Position numbers and translations under genes: made by a program | Source of the DNA: an uncultured Anaerolineaceae bacterium | GTDB taxonomy: Bacteria > Chloroflexota > Anaerolineae > Promineifilales > Promineifilaceae | Reading direction: 5' to 3' | DNA length: 17,324 nucleotides | Assembly: GCA_937967805.1 (NCBI GenBank) | Contig: CALBTC010000184.1 | Location: 1-17,324, forward strand | In this document: piece after piece, positions 1 through 7,951 of the stretch | Numbering within the stretch: the first letter of the stretch is position 1 | Layout: every line of letters starts with the position of its first letter | Notes under the pieces: generated by a model | Database searches by the model: none | Told to the model about the DNA's origin: nothing | What the model saw: only the letters and a program-made list of their open reading frames with translations

Positions 1-2
1 CC

Positions 3-668
3 ATTGTCGACCCGCTGTTCACCAAAAATTTGCCGGCGGCCATCACCGCCGACACCGGCATCGACGTGCTGAGCCACGCCATTGAAGCGTACAGCTGCGG
101 TTGGGCCAACGATTTCACCGACGGGCTGTGCCTGCAGGCGGTGCGCATGGTATTCAACTACCTGCCCCGCGCCGTAGCCGATGGCCCCAACGATGAAGAA
201 GCGCGGGAAAAAATGGCCAACGCCGCTTCCATTGCCGGCATGACGTTGGGCAACAGCCAGGTGGCCCTGGCCCACGCCCTGGGGCACAGCGCCGGCGCCT
301 TGTTTAAGACGATTCCCCACGGCCGTATCACCGCCATCTTCCTCCCCTACACCATCGAATATGTGGCCAACGGCGGCGTGGGCCGCTACGCTGATCTGGC
401 AGCCATGATCGGCCAACCAGCCAGCGATGAGGCCGAAGCGGCCAAGAAGCTGGCCAGCGCCACGCGTGACTTGATGCGCCAGGTAAACCTGCCCACCACG
501 CTGCAAGAAGCAGGCATCTCCGCCAACGACCTGAAAAGGCATCTGGAAACGCTGTGCGAACACGTCCTCATCGACACCAACACGCTGATGTCCCGCCGCA
601 TTCCTGAGTCGGTTGAGGTGGAGAAGTTGTTTCAGTATGCCTTTGACGGCCGTTCCATCGATTTCTAG
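3..668 (+). CDS. Iron-containing alcohol dehydrogenase, C-terminal part (5' end outside window)
   Basis: The reading frame is open from the first full codon at 3, so the gene begins before the window. About 221 C-terminal residues remain, against roughly 380-400 for the family. These enzymes interconvert alcohols and aldehydes with NAD(P) in the cytoplasm. The start reads IVDPLFTKNLPAAITADTG, followed by GIDVLSHAIEAY, where the His is a family metal ligand. Further on, ALAHALGH and IPHGRIT supply the two other conserved His ligands of group III (Fe-dependent) dehydrogenases. The TTG at 30 is an internal Leu codon, not a start. The stop is TAG at 666-668, and the next gene starts 42 bp later on the same strand. 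The substrate cannot be told from the remaining part. The family call is firm. Confidence 0.9.
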   Translation: MVDPLFTKNLPAAITADTGIDVLSHAIEAYSCGWANDFTDGLCLQAVRMVFNYLPRAVADGPNDEEAREKMANAASIAGMTLGNSQVALAHALGHSAGALFKTIPHGRITAIFLPYTIEYVANGGVGRYADLAAMIGQPASDEAEAAKKLASATRDLMRQVNLPTTLQEAGISANDLKRHLETLCEHVLIDTNTLMSRRIPESVEVEKLFQYAFDGRSIDF

Positions 669-710
669 AGAGTTCCAGCCGTCCTGCTGCCTGACCATCA
701 TGCCCACCCC

Positions 711-2282
711 ATGAAACGCGCCATCTACACCAAGCTGATACCGCTCTGGATGGGCATATTCTTGTTTTATCTGCTCACCCTTGCCCCGACCGTGCTCTGG
801 GGCGACCACGCCTACTTTCAACGATCCGCTTTTGCCGGACTGCTCAAGCAGGATGGCGGCGGGCATTGGTTATGGCTGCAATTGGCCCAAATTTTTGTTG
901 ATTTGCCAATAGCTTCCGTCGCGTATCGGCTGAATTTACTGTCCGCCGTCGCCGCTACCGTGACGCTCATCTTTTTATCGGGAGCCATGCGCGCCCTGAA
1001 ATTGAGCTGGACAAGCGTTATCTTTGCCTGCATCGCCCTGGCCGTTTCCCACACCTTTTGGATGCACGCGGTTCGGGCCGAGGTGTATACTGTTTTTACG
1101 GCCGTTCTCGCCTTGCAGCTCTGGCTCTGGTTAAGCTGGCGTCCCGAAAAATCATGGACCGTCCACCTGGCTGCCGCCCTTTTTGGCCTCGCTCTCCTGG
1201 CGCACCAAATGGCAATTTTGTTCTTGCCGGCCGCCCTCTTTTTGCTGTGGCGGCAGCGCAAATGGTTCAGCCGGCGAGACTGGTTCATTTTTCTTGGCAC
1301 TTTTGTTGCCGGACTGCTCCCTTTTTTTGTGGTGGTGAATCAGCAAATAGCGGGACCCAATTTTGTCAGCAGCCTGCGCCTTTATTTCACCCACGTTGAC
1401 GTTGATTTTGCCCCGGCCATGTTTGACTTTTCCCTGTCACGCTTTCCGCTTGACTTTGCCCTGTGGCTCGGATTCCTGGGGCTGCAATTTGTCGGTCTCA
1501 GCGGACTGCTGGGAATTTATGGTTTACTGCCTATGCGAATATTGGCCCCAGAGAACACAGAGGGTTTTGAGGGTCGTCTCAAATTCTCTAGCTTCTCTTT
1601 TTCCTCCGTGGCTATTTCAGACCAGCAAAATTCGTGGTTAAGTTTATTAATTTTTTACGCCGTTTCCGTCTTTTTTGCCTTTAGCTATCGCGTTAATGAT
1701 CAGTTTGTTTTTTACCTGCCCAGCTATATTGCCTTTTCATTCTTTATTGCCAACGGCTGGCAAAAACTCCAGGCCTTACCGCCGGCCAAAACAACCATTG
1801 CGAAAATAGCTGCACTTCTTTTGATCGTAGGTTTGCCCATTTCTGTTTACTTTGCGGCACCTCTTGTCCTTGCTGCTTCTCAGGTTAACCCGCTGGAAAT
1901 TCGCACGCTGCCGGGACGTGACCCTAATCAATACTTTTTGTGGCCGGCCAGCCATCAGGATGACGGGGCAGAAACGTACGCCAGGTCTGCCCTGCAAGCA
2001 GCTGCCCCCAACAGCGTCATCATCGCCGATCACACACCGTTTGAACCCCTGATTTACCTGCAAACGGTTGAAGGGGTCAGGCCTGACGTCAACTTGATAA
2101 GAATTGAACCGGGGGATGATCTGGCTCCCATTGTCCACGAACTTAGCGCCGACACTGTGATTTATCTGGCGGATAACAACCCAAATTATTATAATCTGGC
2201 TTCTCTACCAGAACTGTGTCTAAAACCGGCCGGAAATATCTATCAGTTATTTTTGGATGTTTCGTCAGATTTATGTCCGTAA
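711..2282 (+). CDS. Multi-pass membrane glycosyltransferase-like protein (DUF2723 / GT117 type)
   Basis: This is a 523-residue integral membrane protein. Near the N-terminus it has YLLTLAPTVLWGD (about residues 20-32), the signature region of DUF2723 proteins. These are related to protein O-mannosyltransferases and are thought to move sugars from lipid carriers at the outer face of the membrane. The usual D-S-G-E after this motif is replaced by D-H-A-Y, so substrate or activity may differ. About ten hydrophobic segments follow to about residue 395. A soluble C-terminal domain of about 130 residues then ends in NIYQLF. The ATG at 711 is the first in frame and has no strong ribosome-binding site. 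The central part is more AT-rich than its neighbours. A polar stretch at about residues 280-306, coded near 1549-1627, looks like inserted repeat sequence. The phospholipase gene follows after 12 bp. Confidence 0.72.
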   Translation: MKRAIYTKLIPLWMGIFLFYLLTLAPTVLWGDHAYFQRSAFAGLLKQDGGGHWLWLQLAQIFVDLPIASVAYRLNLLSAVAATVTLIFLSGAMRALKLSWTSVIFACIALAVSHTFWMHAVRAEVYTVFTAVLALQLWLWLSWRPEKSWTVHLAAALFGLALLAHQMAILFLPAALFLLWRQRKWFSRRDWFIFLGTFVAGLLPFFVVVNQQIAGPNFVSSLRLYFTHVDVDFAPAMFDFSLSRFPLDFALWLGFLGLQFVGLSGLLGIYGLLPMRILAPENTEGFEGRLKFSSFSFSSVAISDQQNSWLSLLIFYAVSVFFAFSYRVNDQFVFYLPSYIAFSFFIANGWQKLQALPPAKTTIAKIAALLLIVGLPISVYFAAPLVLAASQVNPLEIRTLPGRDPNQYFLWPASHQDDGAETYARSALQAAAPNSVIIADHTPFEPLIYLQTVEGVRPDVNLIRIEPGDDLAPIVHELSADTVIYLADNNPNYYNLASLPELCLKPAGNIYQLFLDVSSDLCP

Positions 2283-2294
2283 AAGCAGTTGTTC

Positions 2295-3077
2295 ATGCAG
2301 TTTAAAAACAGCCATCCACGCATCGGTTTAGCCCTCAGCGGCGGTGTGGCCAGAGGCCCCGTGCATGTGGGCGTGCTGTCCGTGCTGGAGCAAGAAGGCA
2401 TCCCCATTGACTTTGTGGCCGGCGTCAGCGCCGGTTCCCTGGTGGGGGCAGCTTATTGCGCCGGTTTGCCCCTGCCCGCCATGCGGGAGATGGCAGCCAG
2501 CCTCGGCTGGCGCAACGTGGCCAGCCCAACCTGGCCACACCGTGGTCTGGTAAGCTTTGCCAAAATCGAAACGCTGCTGGAAGATTGGCTGGGGGAACTT
2601 GACATTCGCGATCTGGCGATACCGTTTGCCACCGTGGTGACGGATTTGGACCGGGGGGAACAGGTGGTGCTTCGCGAGGGTCGGTTGGCAACGGCCGTCC
2701 ACGCCAGCTGCTCCGTGCCGGGGTTTGTCACCCCGGTAGAAATCGACGGCCGCTGCTATTGTGACGGTGGGATCGCCGACAACCTGCCGGTTGATGTAGT
2801 CCATCAGATGGGGGCCGACTTTGTCATTGGCGTCGATCTGTTTGTTCCCCATTATCACCACCGCTTGGGGCCTTTAGGGGCCGGTTATGCCGCGCTGCAA
2901 ACGCTGGTGCGGCAGTCTGGCGGCGGCTTTAAGGAAGCCGACTGCCTCATCCAACCCGATATTTCCGGGCACAGCTATTTCAACTTCTCCCGCAAAAAGA
3001 GTGAACAATATATGGCGCTCGGCGAGGCCGCAGCCCAACGCGTCATTCCGGCCCTCAAAGCGATCCTCAACCGCTAA
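2295..3077 (+). CDS. Patatin-like phospholipase (RssA-type)
   Basis: This 260-residue cytoplasmic or peripheral protein should hydrolyse acyl ester bonds of lipids with a Ser-Asp dyad. All patatin blocks are visible: the glycine-rich oxyanion segment LALSGGVARG (about 12-21), the nucleophile elbow GVSAGS with Ser45, and YCDGGIADNLP with catalytic Asp157. Its size matches small bacterial patatins such as RssA rather than those with added membrane domains. An in-frame TTG at 2289 would add two residues; the ATG at 2295 is preferred because it directly precedes the QFKNSHPRIGLALSGG core. It lies 12 bp behind the glycosyltransferase gene and is probably co-transcribed with it. The natural lipid substrate is not evident. 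Confidence 0.88.
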   Translation: MQFKNSHPRIGLALSGGVARGPVHVGVLSVLEQEGIPIDFVAGVSAGSLVGAAYCAGLPLPAMREMAASLGWRNVASPTWPHRGLVSFAKIETLLEDWLGELDIRDLAIPFATVVTDLDRGEQVVLREGRLATAVHASCSVPGFVTPVEIDGRCYCDGGIADNLPVDVVHQMGADFVIGVDLFVPHYHHRLGPLGAGYAALQTLVRQSGGGFKEADCLIQPDISGHSYFNFSRKKSEQYMALGEAAAQRVIPALKAILNR

Positions 3078-3110
3078 CCTTTGGAAAAACTCGCAGCCTT
3101 CACTTGTCAT

Positions 3111-3196
3111 TTCGACCGAAGGGAGAAATCTTTCTACACTTGGCAAGCTTTTTACCTGGGAAGGCTCCAAAGATTTCTCGCCAAAAGCGGCTCGAA
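3111..3196. repeat. Imperfect inverted repeat between convergent genes (REP/MITE-like)
   Basis: The left arm at 3111-3133 begins TTCGACCGAAGG and runs into GAGAAATCTTT. The right arm at 3169-3196 is its imperfect reverse complement, AAAGATTTCTCG then GGCTCGAA. About 35 bp separate the arms. The wording 'TCATTTCGACCGAAGGGAGAAATC' class resembles dispersed intergenic palindromes known from many environmental bacterial genomes. It sits in the 176-bp gap between convergent phospholipase and rarD genes and may end transcription from both sides. No ORF lies inside it. Confidence 0.55.
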
Positions 3197-3253
3197 CAAT
3201 TCAGGGTTCATCGTTAGGCTTGAGCATCTAAGCAAGCAATGGAGCAGGTTGTT

Positions 3254-4147
3254 CTAATCGCCAACCGGGTGCAGGCGGGGGTGCCGCCGGCTGAAGAGGA
3301 TATTTTCGCCAGAATAAATTACTAACGCCAGCCAGATGAAGCAAAAACCGATTAAACGATCCACGGTGAACGGTTCGCGGTAAATGAACACGCCGATGAG
3401 AAATTGCAGCGTGGGAGCAATGTATTGCAAAATGCCAATGGTGGCCAGCTTGATGCGCCGCGCTCCGGCAGCAAAAAAGAGCAGCGGCACGGCCGTTGCC
3501 ACCCCGGCAAACCCCAATAACAAAGTCGTCAACCCATTTACGTGGCCAAATGCGGCCGTTCCCACCACCTCTAGATAAATCAGGTAGCCCAGCGCCGGGA
3601 AAAACATCAGCGCTGTTTCCAACGACAACCCCTCCAGCGACCCCAGCGGTGCCGTTTTGCGGATGAGGCCATACAAAGCAAAAGAACCGGCCAGCGTCAA
3701 AGAAATCCAGGGCAGCGCACCGTAGCGAATGGTGAGGTAAATGACGCCCGCCGCCGCAAGCCCAATGGCCAGCCACTGCCAGCGGCGCAGCCGTTCCCCC
3801 AAAAAGAGGACCCCCATCAGCACGCTCACCAGCGGATTGATGAAGTAGCCCAGGCTTGTCTCGACAATGAAGCCGGCATTGACGCCCCAAATGTACACAA
3901 ACCAGTTCACCGAGAGCAGCACGGCTGAGGCGAAGAAGAGCAGTATCGTGCGTGGCGTGTGAACGGCCGTTTTCAACCACGTCCAACGCCGCCGCAGCAG
4001 GAGCAACAGCAGCACAAAACCCAGCGACCACGTCATGCGATGGCTCAAAATCTCCAGCGCCGGTACGTGCTGCAGCGTCTTCCAATAAAGCGGGAACAGG
4101 CCCCACATGCCATAAGCAGCAATGGCGTACACCATTCCTTTGTTCAT
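3254..4147 (-). CDS. rarD: EamA-family transporter, RarD type
   Basis: This is a 297-residue inner-membrane protein with about ten hydrophobic helices in two EamA halves. The N-terminus reads MNKGMVYAIAAYGMWGLFPLYWK, followed by SHRMTWSL, NWFVYIWGVN and ETSLGYFINPL. The C-terminal half carries LLFFAAGARRIKLATIGILQYIAPTL. Together these are the diagnostic stretches of RarD, which is named for chloramphenicol sensitivity in Pseudomonas but whose substrate is not settled. The ATG at 4147 lies one base after the TAA of the upstream lipoprotein gene and lacks a ribosome-binding site of its own, which suggests translational coupling. Length and motifs are normal for the family. Confidence 0.9.
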   Translation of the reverse strand: MNKGMVYAIAAYGMWGLFPLYWKTLQHVPALEILSHRMTWSLGFVLLLLLLRRRWTWLKTAVHTPRTILLFFASAVLLSVNWFVYIWGVNAGFIVETSLGYFINPLVSVLMGVLFLGERLRRWQWLAIGLAAAGVIYLTIRYGALPWISLTLAGSFALYGLIRKTAPLGSLEGLSLETALMFFPALGYLIYLEVVGTAAFGHVNGLTTLLLGFAGVATAVPLLFFAAGARRIKLATIGILQYIAPTLQFLIGVFIYREPFTVDRLIGFCFIWLALVIYSGENILFSRRHPRLHPVGD

Positions 4148-4148
4148 A

Positions 4149-5369
4149 TTACGGACCGGGTGTCGGTGTGGGCGCGGGATTCACCCGAATGACGGTCGTC
4201 GACTCGTTGAAGGTATCTCCCTCCCCGGCAGACACGGTGATTTCGGCCAGACCCTCCACATCGATGGGCAGCGTGACGGCCGTTTCCCAATACCCCCAAT
4301 AATCAGTGGTGAAGCTGGTCTGGCTGACAACACGGCCGTTTTCCATCAAAATGGAAAGGCTCACCGGCCCTTCGCTCACGTTCAGCGCCGTGCCGTACAA
4401 AACTAGCTCCTGCCCGGCGGTGGCTTCGCTGTCCGGTGGGGGATTGCCAATGGTGACGCCGCGCGCCTCCAACCGCGTGGGCGGCAGCACGTTGATGGGC
4501 ACAGAGGCTTCGCGCCAGTTTTCCGTACCCGGTTCGCCGGTGCTGGCCACGGCGCAGGCCGGCCCCTCTAAATCTTCCGGCACCACCACAAATCCCTGCC
4601 AATACACCGGCCGATTGCTGGCCCCCAGCACAAAGCTTTGCCGCGCCACCCGCGTCTGGCAATCTTCGGCCCAAATAGAAATAGAGATGGTGCGGTTCAC
4701 CGGCAGCAAAATCTCGCCATCAAAGAAAATGTTGAAACCGCTAACGGCCGTTTCCTCAAAAGTCGGCCGGAACATCTCCAGGTATCGATCAGAGGCCTCT
4801 TTGTTCAGCGTTAACCAGACCGGTACTTCGTACGTGGACAAAACAGAGCCATCGGCTGCCAGCAAGGAGGCCCGCACCGTGGCCGCCCCGGTCACATACG
4901 GCGGCAGCACAAGAGATGCCTGCCAGCCAAATTCGTTGGAGGTAGCCGGTGCCTCGGTGAGCAAACGGCCGTTGCTGGAAACCAAAGAGACCTGAATCGA
5001 CTGTTCCTCTTCCCGCTGCACCAGCCCGCGCACCGCCACCTCGTTGCCCAGGGTGAGCAGCTGGTTAGGGTTCGGGTCGCTGATGTTGATGAGCGGGTTG
5101 ACGGGCGTGGGCGTAATAGTTGGTTTTGGCGTGGACTGCGCCGTTGTTGGGCCGCCGGTAGAGCTGGAAACACCGCTCTCCGGCGCGCGGGTGCTGATGT
5201 CCAGCGTGGCCGGCAGCGCGGTGGCCGTCGGCGAAGGCAGCACCACCAGCGGCGCCAGCGTCGGCAGCGGATCATCCGGCGATCCACAGCTCACCAGCAA
5301 CAGCAAACTGGAAAGGAAACCCAGCAGCAATACTGCCAGGCTGCTTCTGGTAGGAAAAATACGGAACAC
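4149..5369 (-). CDS. Secreted lipoprotein with Pro/Thr linker and Ig-like domains
   Basis: With a GTG start at 5369 the protein has 406 residues and begins MFRIFPTR, then a hydrophobic stretch ending in LLLVSC-G. This is a complete lipoprotein signal peptide whose Cys would be lipidated. A linker rich in Pro, Thr and Ala follows. Three beta-rich segments of about 90-110 residues then resemble bacterial Ig-like (Gmad2-like) repeats, each with patterns such as GNEVAVRG or GQELVLYG. The tail is Pro-Thr-Pro. The frame is open further up to an ATG at 5480. Those 37 codons lie in a CACAGAG-type intergenic repeat and would bury the signal peptide, so they are probably not coding. No strong ribosome-binding site supports either start. 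It forms a pair with rarD, one base apart. No enzymatic motif is seen. Confidence 0.7.
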   Translation of the reverse strand: MFRIFPTRSSLAVLLLGFLSSLLLLVSCGSPDDPLPTLAPLVVLPSPTATALPATLDISTRAPESGVSSSTGGPTTAQSTPKPTITPTPVNPLINISDPNPNQLLTLGNEVAVRGLVQREEEQSIQVSLVSSNGRLLTEAPATSNEFGWQASLVLPPYVTGAATVRASLLAADGSVLSTYEVPVWLTLNKEASDRYLEMFRPTFEETAVSGFNIFFDGEILLPVNRTISISIWAEDCQTRVARQSFVLGASNRPVYWQGFVVVPEDLEGPACAVASTGEPGTENWREASVPINVLPPTRLEARGVTIGNPPPDSEATAGQELVLYGTALNVSEGPVSLSILMENGRVVSQTSFTTDYWGYWETAVTLPIDVEGLAEITVSAGEGDTFNESTTVIRVNPAPTPTPGP

Positions 5370-5480
5370 TGAGTTGCACAGAGAAGTCACAGAGTTTCGC
5401 AGAGAGAAGAAAATCTGCGTAATAGTTCGGCTGCGCTCACTACAAGCCTGTGTAATCTGCGGATTGTTTTCTTTAGCCAT
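5370..5480. repeat. CACAGAG-type intergenic repeat
   Basis: This stretch has repeated GTTGCACAGAGAAG, TCACAGAGTTTCGCAGAGAG and AAATCTGCGTAATAG units, plus GGCTGCGCTCACTACAAGC. This is the wording of dispersed, non-coding repeats found between genes in many environmental bacteria. It is open on the minus strand only by chance and creates a false N-terminal extension, with C-S-E-R-S-R, on the lipoprotein. It may also hold that gene's promoter, but no clear boxes were seen. Confidence 0.55.
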
Positions 5481-5532
5481 GCGCCCATTTTAATCTCTCA
5501 TGAGGCACTTTGCCAGCAATGCACCCACGGGC

Positions 5533-5538
5533 TACAAT
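5533..5538 (+). promoter_or_regulatory. Possible -10 box for the complex-I-like trio
   Basis: TACAAT lies 12 bp before the ATG at 5550. A weak TTTGCC at 5509-5514 is 18 bp upstream. If used, the mRNA would be nearly leaderless, which fits the lack of a ribosome-binding site before this ATG. Confidence 0.3.
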
Positions 5539-5549
5539 CGCCGCTCTGT

Positions 5550-7058
5550 ATGGAAATTTTTCCGCTGTTATTTTGGCTTTTGCTTGTGGGAGCTGCCGCC
5601 TGTGTTGTTTTGCTGCGGTATCGTCCCGCCTGGGTGTGGTCAACGGCCGTTTCCTTCCTGGGCCTCACGCTGCTCAACTGGCTCATCCTGCGCGCCCAAC
5701 TTCCCCTGGAAGCCTCCTTTTTAGCCTGGTCCAGCAGCAGCTTTTTGCCAGATTGGACCTGGCGCGTGGATGATACCGGTTGGGGGCTAACGGTTTGGCT
5801 GCTGCTGGTGAGTACGGCCGTTTCCCTCCGCCCCTTCCTACAAAAAAGAGAATCAACCGATAAAACAACGGCCCCCGCCGGCATCCTGCTGCTCACAGCC
5901 GCCGCATTCAGCGCCATCTGGTCAGCCAGCTTCACCGGCCTGCTGGCGGGATTGACCCTGCTGCTGGCCGGCTGGCTGGCGGTGCTGTGGCTGGCCGGCG
6001 AGCGCAGTAACGCTTTCCTGTTCAAAGGCAGCGTTTTGCTGCTGGGGCTGCTGCTGGCCTGGCCCATTGGCTCCAGCCGCACCGCGCTGTTGGCGGCGGC
6101 GCTGCTGCTCAACGTCTGGCCGCTGCCGCTGTGGCAGCCCAGGACAAGCGAAGCAGGAACGGCCGTCACCAGCGTCACTCCCTTGCTGCCACCGTTGGCC
6201 GGTGCGCTGCTGCTGCTGCGCCTGCTGCCGGTGGCCCAACTCAGTCCCGGCGTCAGCCTGCTGCTGACCGTTTTGGGATTGGTTGGGTTTATGCGTGGGT
6301 TGCAGATGGCCTGGAACCGGCTGCATTTGCCCGGCTACGCCGTTACCGCCCTACTGCTGGCGCAAAGCCATTTGCTGCTGCTGGCGGCCATTTGGGTTGG
6401 GGCCACCGGCGTGGCGGCTGAACTGCGCGTTTTACTGCTGGCCGGCGGCGTGCTTTACTTGCTGGTGGCCCGACCAACCACGCAAAAATGGCTGCGATTA
6501 GCATTGGGGGGCACAGCGCTGGCAGCATTGGCCGGCTTGCCGCTCACCGCCGGGTTTGCCAGCCGCGCCGGACTGTATGCCATTTGGCTGGCAGACGGCC
6601 GTTGGGCGCTGGTTCTGGTATTGGCCTTACTCCATGTGCCGCTGATCATGGCCGGCGTCTGGCTGCTGCTAACAAAATCACCCAGCCCGGCTGAGGCAGA
6701 AGATCACGGGGTGCAAGATTGGCTACGCGAAGGGCTGCCTCTTTTACCCGCGCTGGGTTTGTTCAGCGTCAGCAATGTGATGTGGAGCAGCGTGCCGCTG
6801 CTGGCCTGGCTGGCGCTTGTGGGGGCAGTGGCTGCCGGCACGCTCCTGCCCCGGTTTGTGGGCGAAGCCCAGGGTGTGCGGCTGGCGCTGCGCCAGGCAC
6901 TGGGCACGGAACGTCCGCCTCTGGGCAACCTGCCCTCGCTTAAACAGTTGGGCGTTGGTTTGCAAACGGCCGTCAACGCCGCCGCCGATATTCTGGACAG
7001 CGACAGCGGGCTGTTGTGGCTGCTGCTGCTGGCGGTGCTCATTATTCTGACAGGGTGA
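5550..7058 (+). CDS. Divergent NuoL/NuoM/MrpD-like membrane subunit (proton-conducting transporter family)
   Basis: This 502-residue protein is almost entirely hydrophobic, with about 13-14 helices. The middle matches the antiporter-like subunits of complex I in outline: NRLHLPGYAVTALLLAQSHLLLLAAIW corresponds to the usual KRLLAYSSI-x-HxG region, RVLLLAGGVLYLL to the KALLFL helix, and GLPLTAGFASRAGLY to GLPPTAGFxxKxxL. In all three places the expected Lys is absent or is Arg, so classical proton pumping through buried lysines is doubtful. The C-terminus has an amphipathic stretch and one last helix. The ATG at 5550 directly starts the first helix. The next gene follows after 74 bp. It could be a complex-I, hydrogenase-type or cation/proton antiporter part; no redox subunit is nearby. 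Confidence 0.6.
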   Translation: MEIFPLLFWLLLVGAAACVVLLRYRPAWVWSTAVSFLGLTLLNWLILRAQLPLEASFLAWSSSSFLPDWTWRVDDTGWGLTVWLLLVSTAVSLRPFLQKRESTDKTTAPAGILLLTAAAFSAIWSASFTGLLAGLTLLLAGWLAVLWLAGERSNAFLFKGSVLLLGLLLAWPIGSSRTALLAAALLLNVWPLPLWQPRTSEAGTAVTSVTPLLPPLAGALLLLRLLPVAQLSPGVSLLLTVLGLVGFMRGLQMAWNRLHLPGYAVTALLLAQSHLLLLAAIWVGATGVAAELRVLLLAGGVLYLLVARPTTQKWLRLALGGTALAALAGLPLTAGFASRAGLYAIWLADGRWALVLVLALLHVPLIMAGVWLLLTKSPSPAEAEDHGVQDWLREGLPLLPALGLFSVSNVMWSSVPLLAWLALVGAVAAGTLLPRFVGEAQGVRLALRQALGTERPPLGNLPSLKQLGVGLQTAVNAAADILDSDSGLLWLLLLAVLIILTG

Positions 7059-7060
7059 CG

Positions 7061-7125
7061 AGGTGACAAGGTACCGGCTGTTTTTTCACCTTGTCACCTT
7101 GTCACCCCCTCACCTTGTCATTTTG
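7061..7125. repeat. GGTGACA/CCTTGTCA heptamer inverted repeat
   Basis: GGTGACAAGGT near 7071 is followed by a T-rich loop. Then come three copies of (A)CCTTGTCA or CCTTGTCACC, which are reverse complements in tandem with a 7-9 bp period. It forms a hairpin between two co-directional genes. It is most likely a dispersed short repeat. Partial termination is possible because six T residues lie in the loop region. Confidence 0.55.
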
Positions 7126-7132
7126 AGGAATT

Positions 7133-7834
7133 ATGACTTTTCCGACAATTTTCGACTGGTTGGAACGGCTGGAAGGGCTGCGCGGCTTTACGGCGGCGTA
7201 TCTGGTTTTGCTGACGGCCGTTCTTGTCATCATCATCTGGGATTGGCGGTTGGCGCTGGCGGCGCTGGCGGCGCAATACTTTTTTGCCGGCCTGCTCTTT
7301 GTCGATTTGCTCGATCCGCGCCTGGCGATGGTGCAGCTGTTGGCCGGCTGGTTTGCCTGCCTCATTTTGTACGTCACCGCCCGGCAGGTGAACTGGGGCG
7401 GCCGGCCGCAGGATGTCTCGCCGGATGAACTGCGCAACGTGGCCCCGGAAAAAACGTTTCAGGTTGGCCGGCTGCAAATTCCCGCTTCGCTGCCGCTGCG
7501 CCTCTTGTTGGTGCTGATCATGCTGGCGCTCATCACCGGCCTGTTTCAGCGGCCCGATTTTGCCCTGCCGGCCATCGCCGGCAGCATGACGTATCTGTCG
7601 CTGGCTATTTTGGCGCTGGTAGGGCTGGGTGTGTTGGGATTGGCGCTCACCAGCGAGCCGCTTAAGGCGGGCATGGGCGTGCTGATGTTCATGACCGGCT
7701 TTGAACTCTTTTACAGTGCGCTGGACCAGTCGGCGACGATGCTTATCATTTTGGCGGCGGTGAATCTAGGGCTGGCGCTGGTTATTGCCTACCTGGTGCA
7801 AATGCGGCACGCGATTCCCGCCTTGGTTGATTAA
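7133..7834 (+). CDS. Membrane protein with NuoK/MrpC-like C-terminus (HyfE-like layout)
   Basis: This 233-residue protein has about seven helices. The last three, including LKAGMGVLMFMTGFELFYSAL and MLIILAAVNLGLALVIAYLVQM, look like the NuoK/MrpC fold, in which a buried Glu follows a short G-x-E motif; here it is TGFEL. The N-terminal half has four further helices and a charged loop near residues 85-105. This resembles HyfE-type proteins, which fuse extra helices to a NuoK-like part. A good ribosome-binding site, GAGG, lies 5 bp before the ATG. It is flanked by two antiporter-like genes, so the three products probably form one membrane module. The family call rests on pattern only. Confidence 0.5.
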   Translation: MTFPTIFDWLERLEGLRGFTAAYLVLLTAVLVIIIWDWRLALAALAAQYFFAGLLFVDLLDPRLAMVQLLAGWFACLILYVTARQVNWGGRPQDVSPDELRNVAPEKTFQVGRLQIPASLPLRLLLVLIMLALITGLFQRPDFALPAIAGSMTYLSLAILALVGLGVLGLALTSEPLKAGMGVLMFMTGFELFYSALDQSATMLIILAAVNLGLALVIAYLVQMRHAIPALVD

Positions 7835-7835
7835 T

Positions 7836-7869
7836 AGGTGACAGTCACTTTCAGGAAGTGACTGTCACC
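7836..7869. repeat. Perfect 14-bp inverted repeat after the NuoK-like gene
   Basis: GGTGACAGTCACTT, a 5-base loop TCAGG, and AAGTGACTGTCACC make a perfect hairpin. It starts two bases after the stop codon at 7834. No T tract follows, so it is more likely a repeat, processing or mRNA-stabilising element than a classic terminator. Its GGTGACA core is shared with the repeat at 7061-7125. Confidence 0.7.
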
Positions 7870-7879
7870 CAATGACGTT

Positions 7880-7942
7880 ATGGCAGCTTTGCAAACATTG
7901 CTTTTTTCGCCGATGATGACCGCGTTGGTGGTCCGGTTATAG
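7880..7942 (+). pseudogene. Probable original N-terminal segment of the NuoN-like gene, ended by TAG
   Basis: The 20 codons from the ATG at 7880 read MAALQTLLFSPMMTALVVRL. They stop at TAG and continue in frame three codons later into the ORF starting at 7952. The LL-x-SP-hydrophobic-RRR pattern is how many antiporter-like subunits begin. One base change (for example TAG to TAT/TAC, Tyr, or CAG, Gln) would restore a gene of 447 codons. Confidence 0.5.
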
Positions 7943-7951
7943 GCGCGGCGG

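Noticed and set aside
818..1300. Long minus-strand ORF opposite the glycosyltransferase gene
   Set aside because: It is basic, has low-complexity shadow-type composition and no start signal, and lies wholly within a well-supported gene.
3228..4106. 292-codon minus-strand ORF overlapping rarD in another frame
   Set aside because: It has the His/Gly/Ala-rich composition of a frame shadow; RarD motifs are in the other frame.
4149..5480. Spore germination lipoprotein (GerM-like) because of Gmad2-like domains
   Set aside because: No GerMN domain and no sporulation genes; the Ig-like folds are generic.
7061..7125. CRISPR array from repeated GTGACA units
   Set aside because: Units are 7-9 bp without constant spacers; no cas gene is nearby.
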